NCBI GenBank assembly: GCA_005878995.1
Contig: VBME01000149.1
Span: 1-17,041 of the forward strand
Direction: 5' to 3'
DNA length: 17,041 nucleotides
Source: Methanobacteriota archaeon
GTDB taxonomy: Archaea > Thermoplasmatota > Thermoplasmata > RBG-16-68-12
Numbering within the stretch: position 1 is the stretch's first letter; the number at the start of each line of letters is the position of its first letter. Both the position numbers and the translations under genes were made by a program. This document shows, piece by piece, positions 13,239 through 17,041 of this stretch. Under the pieces are notes generated by a model, which had not been told where the DNA came from, made no database searches, and saw only the letters and a program-made list of their open reading frames with translations.

Positions 13239-13592
13239 ATGCGATGGAAGTGGCGGCTGGGCCTCCTGTTGATCGCGGCCGTCGAGGTCCCGTTCCTGTT
13301 TTGGATCTCCCAGGTGCTTGGGGCGCCGCCGGAAGTTATCCTATACACGGGAGGAATCTTCGCGCTCGTCCTGATCGCGATGCTAGCGCTACGGCCATTT
13401 TTCTTGGTAATCTTGGGCGGGTGGCTCGGCGGAGCGGTGGCCGGCGCCTGGTATTTCTTGCGGTATCTCCCACCCGGATTCGCGCTCGGGCTCGGCGCGA
13501 CCCTCTCCACGGTCGCGGCCGCGGTCGGTTTCCCTTTGGTCTCGCGAACGCTCGGGTTCGTCCTTCGACGAGGATGGCTCCTCCGGCGCTAA
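13239..13592 (+). CDS. Small integral membrane protein of unknown function
   Basis: This is a 117-residue hydrophobic protein with about four membrane segments (roughly 7-27, 32-50, 53-74 and 78-104), basic ends (MRWKWR at the start, LRRGWLLRR at the end) and Gly-rich helices (ILGGWLGGAVAGAW). The Arg/Lys-rich termini suggest both ends are cytoplasmic under the positive-inside rule. I do not recognise a family. The ATG at 13239 is chosen because GTGAGG at 13224-13229 is a plausible Shine-Dalgarno sequence 9 nt upstream. The alternative GTG 13224 overlaps the phosphoesterase stop (GTGA) and adds five residues. It is co-transcribed with the phosphoesterase. Its 3' end faces the 3' end of tRNA-Val(TAC). 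Confidence 0.7.
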   Translation: MRWKWRLGLLLIAAVEVPFLFWISQVLGAPPEVILYTGGIFALVLIAMLALRPFFLVILGGWLGGAVAGAWYFLRYLPPGFALGLGATLSTVAAAVGFPLVSRTLGFVLRRGWLLRR

Positions 13593-13602
13593 GGGCTTCG
13601 CA

Positions 13603-13675
13603 TGGGCCCGGTCGGAATTGAACCGACGATCTCGACTTTGTAAGAGTCGCATCCTAACCACTAGACCACGGGCCC
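13603..13675 (-). tRNA. tRNA-Val (anticodon TAC)
   Basis: The reverse complement forms a complete 73-nt tRNA. It has acceptor stem GGGCCCG/CGGGCCC with discriminator A. The anticodon stem CGACT/AGTCG encloses loop CTTACAA, giving anticodon TAC, for valine codons such as GTA. The T arm is GTCGG-TTCAATT-CCGAC. CCA is not encoded and there is no intron. It shares the acceptor-side and D-arm sequence with tRNA-Val(CAC) at the other end of the window, as expected for isoacceptors. A TATA-like box lies about 27 nt upstream. Confidence 0.96.
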
Positions 13676-13698
13676 GCGAGCGCCAAAGGCCGTGAGGT

Positions 13699-13705
13699 CA
13701 TTAAC
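13699..13705 (-). promoter_or_regulatory. TATA-like box of tRNA-Val(TAC)
   Basis: GTTAATG on the minus strand is centred about 27 nt before the tRNA 5' end at 13675. It sits in the 44-nt gap after the roadblock gene on the same strand, so the tRNA probably has its own promoter. Confidence 0.4.
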
Positions 13706-13719
13706 CCTTTCCGGGGCGA

Positions 13720-14076
13720 TCAGTCGAGATCTTGTGCGGCGGCTTTCGCGAAGCGAGAAATCGCGGTGTCGATCTCGGAAACCGCGCGTTCCGGCGCGAC
13801 GACGAGCACGAGCATGGCCCGTCGGCCGACCTCTTGGATCACGAGGGTCGCGTCGTCCGACTGCAAGAGGACTCGGTGCGGGGCGGCATGGCCGAGCTCC
13901 ATGGCCGCGGTCATCCCCGCCCCCAGGATCGCCGCACACATGATCGAAAACGTTTCGGGCGACACGGTCCGGGGCAGGTCGGCGACGACGATCCCGCCGT
14001 CCCGGTTAATCACGGCGACGGCCTCCGCCTTCGTCACATCGCGGAGGGCCCGCATCATGTCCTGGAGGGCGGTCAC
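13720..14076 (-). CDS. Roadblock/LC7-domain protein
   Basis: This is a 118-residue protein consisting of a single roadblock/LC7 domain, a fold that dimerises and commonly regulates small Ras-like GTPases (MglA/MglB type). Family features are VTKAEAVAVINRDGGIVVAD (14-33), SIMCAAILGAGMTAAMELG (44-62) for the central helix, then the paired strands HRVLLQSDDATLVIQEVG (67-84) and AMLVLVVAP (87-95). The start is GTG at 14076, which overlaps the TGA of the upstream V4R gene (GTGA), indicating coupled translation. The longer open frame upstream is out of phase with a real gene and is rejected. No GTPase gene is adjacent in this window, so the partner is unknown. The overlap suggests the V4R protein is its partner or input. 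Confidence 0.85.
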   Translation of the reverse strand: MTALQDMMRALRDVTKAEAVAVINRDGGIVVADLPRTVSPETFSIMCAAILGAGMTAAMELGHAAPHRVLLQSDDATLVIQEVGRRAMLVLVVAPERAVSEIDTAISRFAKAAAQDLD

Positions 14077-14480
14077 GCCGTCCCCTCCCGTTCGAAGACG
14101 CACTCGCGGCCGCCCGTGCTGATGCACTCCACTTCCGCGAGCCGGACGCGTTGTTTCGTCTTCGCCTCGAGGAGCTTTGACAGGAGACCCCGAAGCCGGT
14201 GGCACGTCTCCATGTCCGCTCCCGGCATCGCCTCGATGGAACCGCGAACCCGCGCGCCGGAGTCCGTGAACGACACCTCCTCGGCCCATCCCCGCTCCAG
14301 GATGAGCTTCGTCCCCGCATCGAGCGGATCCTCGCCGAGGGGCAGGGTTTTCGTCACCTCCTCCGCGAGGACCATCCCTTCGCGGAAGAAGAGGCCGTGG
14401 CATGCGTACGACATCACGCTCTCGTACAGCTTGCGCACGGAGTCGAGCTCCTCCTGAGAAACTTTCACGAACCGGACCAC
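14073..14480 (-). CDS. V4R-domain (hydrocarbon/small-molecule-binding-like) protein
   Basis: This is a 135-residue protein that resembles the V4R (4-vinyl reductase) domain, seen as a ligand-binding module in sensors such as XylR-type regulators and in stand-alone archaeal proteins. The C-terminal motif is present: Cys93 in ETCHRLRGLL, then EVECISTGGRECVFE (117-131) with Cys119 and Cys127, which resembles the usual Cys spacing. The N-terminal half (about 5-65) is helical and contains SVMSYACHGLFFREG (21-35). The GTG at 14480 is set by a good TATA-like box (CTTTATAG) about 29 nt upstream. The stop overlaps the roadblock gene start. A ligand sensor feeding a roadblock-controlled switch is inference; the ligand is unknown. 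Confidence 0.72.
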   Translation of the reverse strand: MVRFVKVSQEELDSVRKLYESVMSYACHGLFFREGMVLAEEVTKTLPLGEDPLDAGTKLILERGWAEEVSFTDSGARVRGSIEAMPGADMETCHRLRGLLSKLLEAKTKQRVRLAEVECISTGGRECVFEREGTA

Positions 14481-14505
14481 GGGCGGTGTCGAACCTGAGG
14501 ACCGA

Positions 14506-14513
14506 CTATAAAG
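14506..14513 (-). promoter_or_regulatory. TATA box of the V4R-roadblock operon
   Basis: CTTTATAG on the minus strand is the best-looking TATA box of the window, centred about 29 nt upstream of the GTG at 14480. It makes the pair independent of the CBS gene upstream. Confidence 0.6.
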
Positions 14514-14556
14514 GTTCCGAGCCGGTTATCCATGCAATCGGAACCCGACGAAACGA

Positions 14557-15090
14557 TCAGCCGCCGCGGCACTCGGGACACACGAGCAAGTTGCGGTCCC
14601 AGACGAGGTTCGTCGAATAGACGCCGCACGCCTCGCAGTGCCCTTCGATCCCCTTCGCAAACTGCGACTCCAGGCCGGCCCGTGCGGACTCTCGCGTGAC
14701 CTCGATGAGCTGCGGCCAGATTCGAAGGATGTCGTTCTCGGTCACGATGCCGATGAGCTTTCCTTCCTTGACCACGGGGAGCCGCCGAATCTTGCGTTCC
14801 GCCATCAGCTTCGCGGCTTCCGCGACTTCCTCGTGCGGATGGACCGCGACGACGGGGGACGTCATGATGTCCCGGACGAGGACGCGACTCGGCTGTTTGT
14901 CCTCCGCCGCGACCTTGGTCACGAGATCGCGTTCGGTCACGATGCCCATGGGTTTTCCCGTGTCCACGACGACGAGGCTGCCGATGTCCTTTTCCCGCAT
15001 CAGGCCCGCGGCGGTTTTCGCGGTCGCATCACCATGGATCGTCACCGGGGTTTGGGTCATGATTTCGACGACGGGGATACGGGCTCGCAT
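14557..15090 (-). CDS. CBS-domain pair protein with C-terminal zinc ribbon
   Basis: This is a 177-residue cytosolic protein with two CBS motifs (about 7-60 and 73-125), each beginning with an IMT segment (IMTQTPVTI, IMTSPVVAV) and ending in GIVTERDL or GIVTENDI. Such pairs form a Bateman module that usually binds adenine nucleotides. A short helical linker leads to a C-terminal zinc-ribbon-like segment with CEAC (152-155) and CPEC (171-174), 15 residues apart. The ribbon suggests nucleic-acid or protein contact, so an energy-responsive regulator is plausible, but this is inference. The ATG at 15090 is chosen; the extension to 15219 crosses the TATA-like box and the divergent promoter. A box at 15122-15129 lies about 35 nt before the ATG, giving a short leader. 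Confidence 0.85.
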   Translation of the reverse strand: MRARIPVVEIMTQTPVTIHGDATAKTAAGLMREKDIGSLVVVDTGKPMGIVTERDLVTKVAAEDKQPSRVLVRDIMTSPVVAVHPHEEVAEAAKLMAERKIRRLPVVKEGKLIGIVTENDILRIWPQLIEVTRESARAGLESQFAKGIEGHCEACGVYSTNLVWDRNLLVCPECRGG

Positions 15091-15121
15091 GCGCGGTTCG
15101 ACTCGATGAGAGGTCGCGGTC

Positions 15122-15129
15122 GATAAAAG
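15122..15129 (-). promoter_or_regulatory. TATA-like box of the CBS/zinc-ribbon gene
   Basis: CTTTTATC on the minus strand is centred about 35 nt upstream of the ATG at 15090, predicting a leader of about 9 nt. A perfect inverted repeat abuts it on the upstream side. Confidence 0.5.
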
Positions 15130-15130
15130 G

Positions 15131-15149
15131 TTTGTGTCGCCAACACAAA
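15131..15149. promoter_or_regulatory. Inverted repeat, candidate operator
   Basis: TTTGTGT-CGCCA-ACACAAA is a perfect 7-bp dyad with a 5-bp centre, AT-richer than its surroundings. It lies directly upstream of the CBS gene's TATA-like box and about 22 nt before the AMMECR1 gene's box. Dyads of this size suit a dimeric winged-helix or HTH regulator. An RNA hairpin is less likely because it is upstream of both predicted transcript starts. Confidence 0.45.
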
Positions 15150-15171
15150 AGTCGAGAACGGTATCGACAAT

Positions 15172-15178
15172 GTTAAAC
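15172..15178 (+). promoter_or_regulatory. TATA-like box of the AMMECR1-pyrC operon
   Basis: GTTAAAC is centred about 27 nt upstream of the ATG at 15202, but only 15 nt from the TTG at 15190. It therefore supports the ATG as the start of a leaderless transcript. Confidence 0.5.
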
Positions 15179-15201
15179 GCGGTCGCTCGTTGTCGACGGA
15201 G

Positions 15202-15819
15202 ATGCGGTACGCGGACCACGAGGGCGAGCTCGCCGTCCGGATTGCACGCGACGCACTCGAAGCCTTTGTCTTAGGGCGCCCGAGACAAGCCTTCGAAATC
15301 CCGAAACGGTTCGAGGAGAAGGCGGGCGCGTTTGTAACCCTGAACGAACACCCGAGCGGAGAGCTGCGCGGGTGCATCGGTTATCCGCAGCCCTTCTTCG
15401 CGCTCCTGAAATCGATCGAGAAGGGAGCCGAAGGCGCAGCGGAAGACCCGCGGTTCCCGCGATTGCGGTCCGAAGAACTCGATTGCGTCTCGGTCGAAGT
15501 GAGCATTCTCACTCCGCCTCAGTTAATCGAGGTGAAAAAACCGAAGGATCTACCCAAGCAGGTGACCGTGGGCATCGACGGGCTCACGGTGGCCCAAGGC
15601 CCGTTCCGCGGCCTCCTTCTCCCTCAGGTCGCGGTCGACAACCAGATGGATGCAGACGATTTCCTCTCGGAAGCGTGCATGAAAGCGGGGCTGCTCCCGG
15701 ACGCATGGCTCGACCCTGCGACCCGCGTGTACAAGTTTCAAGCGGACGTCTTCGCAGAGGTGGAACCCCGCGGTCCCGTCGTGCGCCGGAGTCTGGAGGC
15801 GGCGCATGTGGGTCATTAG
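15202..15819 (+). CDS. AMMECR1-domain protein
   Basis: This is a 205-residue protein of the AMMECR1 family, widespread in archaea and eukaryotes, with no firmly established biochemical role; bacterial and archaeal members belong to the AmmeMemoRadiSam set. The family hallmark LRGCIGYPQP (55-64) is present, preceded by AGAFVTLNE (41-49) and followed by EDPRFPRL (81-88) and SVEVSILTPP (97-106). The end of the domain includes VYKFQADVFAEVEPRGPVV. The ATG at 15202 is preferred over the TTG at 15190 from TATA spacing. Its last 14 nt overlap the start of pyrC. Memo and radical-SAM partners are not in this window. The function remains unknown. Confidence 0.9.
   Translation: MRYADHEGELAVRIARDALEAFVLGRPRQAFEIPKRFEEKAGAFVTLNEHPSGELRGCIGYPQPFFALLKSIEKGAEGAAEDPRFPRLRSEELDCVSVEVSILTPPQLIEVKKPKDLPKQVTVGIDGLTVAQGPFRGLLLPQVAVDNQMDADDFLSEACMKAGLLPDAWLDPATRVYKFQADVFAEVEPRGPVVRRSLEAAHVGH
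15795..15799 (+). promoter_or_regulatory. Shine-Dalgarno site of pyrC inside the AMMECR1 gene
   Basis: GGAGG lies 6 nt before the ATG at 15806, within the last codons of the AMMECR1 gene. It sets the pyrC start and implies translation from an internal site on the shared mRNA. Confidence 0.65.
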
Positions 15820-17041
15820 GGGCCGCGTCTTCTTCCGCGGTCAGCTCGAGCCCTTAAGCGTCGGGATTGATGAGGACGGCCGAGTCGCTGCAATCAAGAA
15901 AGTGCTGCGAGGCGACGAGGAAATCGACCACGGCGACGCGCTGATCCTTCCGGGCTGTGTGGACCTCCACGTCCACATGCGGGATCCGGGCCTCAAGCAC
16001 AAAGAAGATTTCCCCAGTGGTACACGTTCCGCAGCGATCGGCGGCGTGACGACGATCGCGGACATGCCGAACACCGTTCCGGCGGTGACCACGACCACGG
16101 CCCTCAACCAGAAGAAGGCCGAGCTCCGGGGGCGGGCCGCGGTGGACTACGCGTTGTATGCCGCACCGCAATCGGCGACGACCGTGCCGCGCCTTTCCGA
16201 TGCGGTCGCGTTCAAGATCTACATGGCGGAGTCCACGGGAAATCTCGAGGTGAGCGTGCCCCGCTTGGGGGAGATCCTTCGTGCCGCGGAGGCCGAGCGG
16301 AAGCTGGTCGCCGTCCACGCGGAGGACCCGACAAAATTCACGAAACAAGAAGCGAGGGACCTCCAAAGCCACGCGGCTGCCCGACCGAAGATCGCGGAGG
16401 AGACCGCCGTCGCGACTCTTGCGCGCGTCCAAGGCGAGGCCGTGGTGCACGTGGCGCACGTCACCTGCGTTGAGGCCCTCGATCAGGTGCCTGCGAGTGC
16501 GACGTGTGAAGTGACCCCTCATCATCTCTTCCTCGACTGGTCGAAGCCGTTCGGCGCCCGGGGGAAAGTGAATCCTCCGCTCCGATCACCGGCGGACCGC
16601 GACGCGCTGTGGGACGCTTTCCGCAAAGGCCGCATCGACGCGGTCGCCAGCGACCACGCGCCGCACACGCTCGACGAGAAGGGCGCACCGTTCGAAGAAG
16701 CTCCCGCGGGCCTTCCCGGCGTCGCGACCTCTTTCCCCCTTCTCATGCGACGGATTCGGACGGGCGACCTGGACCTCCCGCGACTCGTCTCGGCAATGGC
16801 CTCACGCCCCGCCGAGATCCTGGGCATCGCGAAAGGGACGATCGAAGTGGGCCGAGATGCGGACCTCGTCGTGGTGGACCCGCGGCACATCGAGGCTGTC
16901 AGCGCGAAGCGGGTGCGGTACAAATGTGGCTGGACACCGTTCGAGGGGATGGAGGCCTGCTTCCCTCGAGCCGTCTACCTACGGGGAGAACCGATTGTCG
17001 AAGACGGGGAGGCCGTCGCAGACGGGCAAGGTCGACTGATC
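15806..17041 (+). CDS. pyrC: Dihydroorotase (3' partial)
   Basis: This amidohydrolase reversibly cyclises N-carbamoyl-aspartate to dihydroorotate in pyrimidine synthesis. The 412 codons run to the right edge without a stop, close to the full family length. Metal and active-site motifs are VDLHVHMRDPG (52-62; His55, His57), MPNTVP (87-92), AFKIYMAES (135-143) with Lys137 as the likely carbamylated ligand, VHAEDP (170-175) with His171, CEVTPHHLFL (234-243), KVNPPLR (254-260) and ASDHAPHT (281-288) with Asp283. This is the class I (PyrC/AllB-like) type. The ATG at 15806 has a GGAGG 6 nt upstream and overlaps the AMMECR1 gene by 14 nt. Allantoinase or dihydropyrimidinase is a less likely alternative because of the PNT and NPPLR motifs. 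Confidence 0.93.
   Translation, partial: MWVIRGRVFFRGQLEPLSVGIDEDGRVAAIKKVLRGDEEIDHGDALILPGCVDLHVHMRDPGLKHKEDFPSGTRSAAIGGVTTIADMPNTVPAVTTTTALNQKKAELRGRAAVDYALYAAPQSATTVPRLSDAVAFKIYMAESTGNLEVSVPRLGEILRAAEAERKLVAVHAEDPTKFTKQEARDLQSHAAARPKIAEETAVATLARVQGEAVVHVAHVTCVEALDQVPASATCEVTPHHLFLDWSKPFGARGKVNPPLRSPADRDALWDAFRKGRIDAVASDHAPHTLDEKGAPFEEAPAGLPGVATSFPLLMRRIRTGDLDLPRLVSAMASRPAEILGIAKGTIEVGRDADLVVVDPRHIEAVSAKRVRYKCGWTPFEGMEACFPRAVYLRGEPIVEDGEAVADGQGRLI

Noticed and set aside
14077..14403. N-terminal extension of the roadblock protein
   Set aside because: It overlaps the V4R gene in another frame and is low-complexity Arg/Gly/Pro-rich. The GTGA overlap start at 14076 gives a clean single domain.
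15190..15201. TTG start for the AMMECR1 gene
   Set aside because: The TATA-like box would be only 15 nt away; the ATG at 15202 fits at 27 nt and matches the expected N-terminus.
1..17041. CRISPR arrays, insertion sequences, phage or toxin-antitoxin genes
   Set aside because: No regularly spaced repeats, transposase or integrase motifs, or paired small toxin genes were seen by reading the sequence and translations; a repeat-finder run would be the decisive check.

Overview
The window looks like chromosomal DNA from a G+C-rich archaeon (roughly mid-60s % G+C, estimated by eye), most likely a high-GC member of the Thermoplasmatota/euryarchaeal side. Archaeal markers seen directly are a NOP5/NOP56 box C/D RNP protein, an eIF5A-type factor with a hypusination loop, an archaemetzincin, an RtcB ligase, an SbcD-related archaeal phosphoesterase, an AMMECR1 protein, tRNA genes without an encoded CCA, and TATA-like boxes about 25-30 nt in front of many start codons. 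The phylum is inference. Cytochrome oxidase subunits III and IV at the left edge imply aerobic or facultatively aerobic respiration.

Layout. 1-700: end of a haem-copper oxidase operon (coxC partial, then a subunit IV). 741-813: tRNA-Val(CAC), minus strand. 907-1230: small unknown protein. 1282-2804: two small paralogous coiled-coil proteins followed by mtnA. 2845-5245: separate, closely packed translation and polyamine genes (nop5, eIF5A, agmatinase). 5246-5536: the longest non-coding gap, with strong potential RNA secondary structure. 5537-7521: rtcB and an archaemetzincin gene overlapping by ATGA. 7496-8227 (minus): methyltransferase, divergent from a UPF0045/MTH1187-type gene (8278-8583) across a compact, symmetric promoter. 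8573-10854 (minus): Ca2+/H+ antiporter followed by an MFS permease. 10928-12370: bifunctional NAD(P)HX repair enzyme, divergent from the antiporter. 12457-13592: metallophosphoesterase plus a small membrane protein. 13603-13675 (minus): tRNA-Val(TAC). 13720-14480 (minus): V4R-domain protein and roadblock protein, overlapping by GTGA. 14557-15090 (minus): CBS-pair plus zinc-ribbon protein, divergent from AMMECR1 (15202-15819), which overlaps pyrC (15806 to the right edge, partial).

Two initiation styles alternate. First genes of transcripts mostly have a TATA-like box about 24-32 nt before the start codon and little or no leader, so leaderless mRNA is likely. Some internal operon genes instead have clear Shine-Dalgarno sequences (subunit IV, mtnA, pyrC) or stop/start overlaps (archaemetzincin, roadblock protein).

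Most genes are housekeeping: respiration, methionine salvage, rRNA modification, translation elongation, polyamine supply, tRNA splicing and repair, metabolite repair and pyrimidine synthesis. I saw no mobile element, CRISPR array, prophage or toxin-antitoxin locus. The less ordinary items are the structured gap before rtcB, the UPF0045 gene without a canonical start codon, the altered second zinc site of the archaemetzincin, the tandem coiled-coil pair, the V4R-roadblock pair, and a perfect inverted repeat in the CBS/AMMECR1 promoter region.
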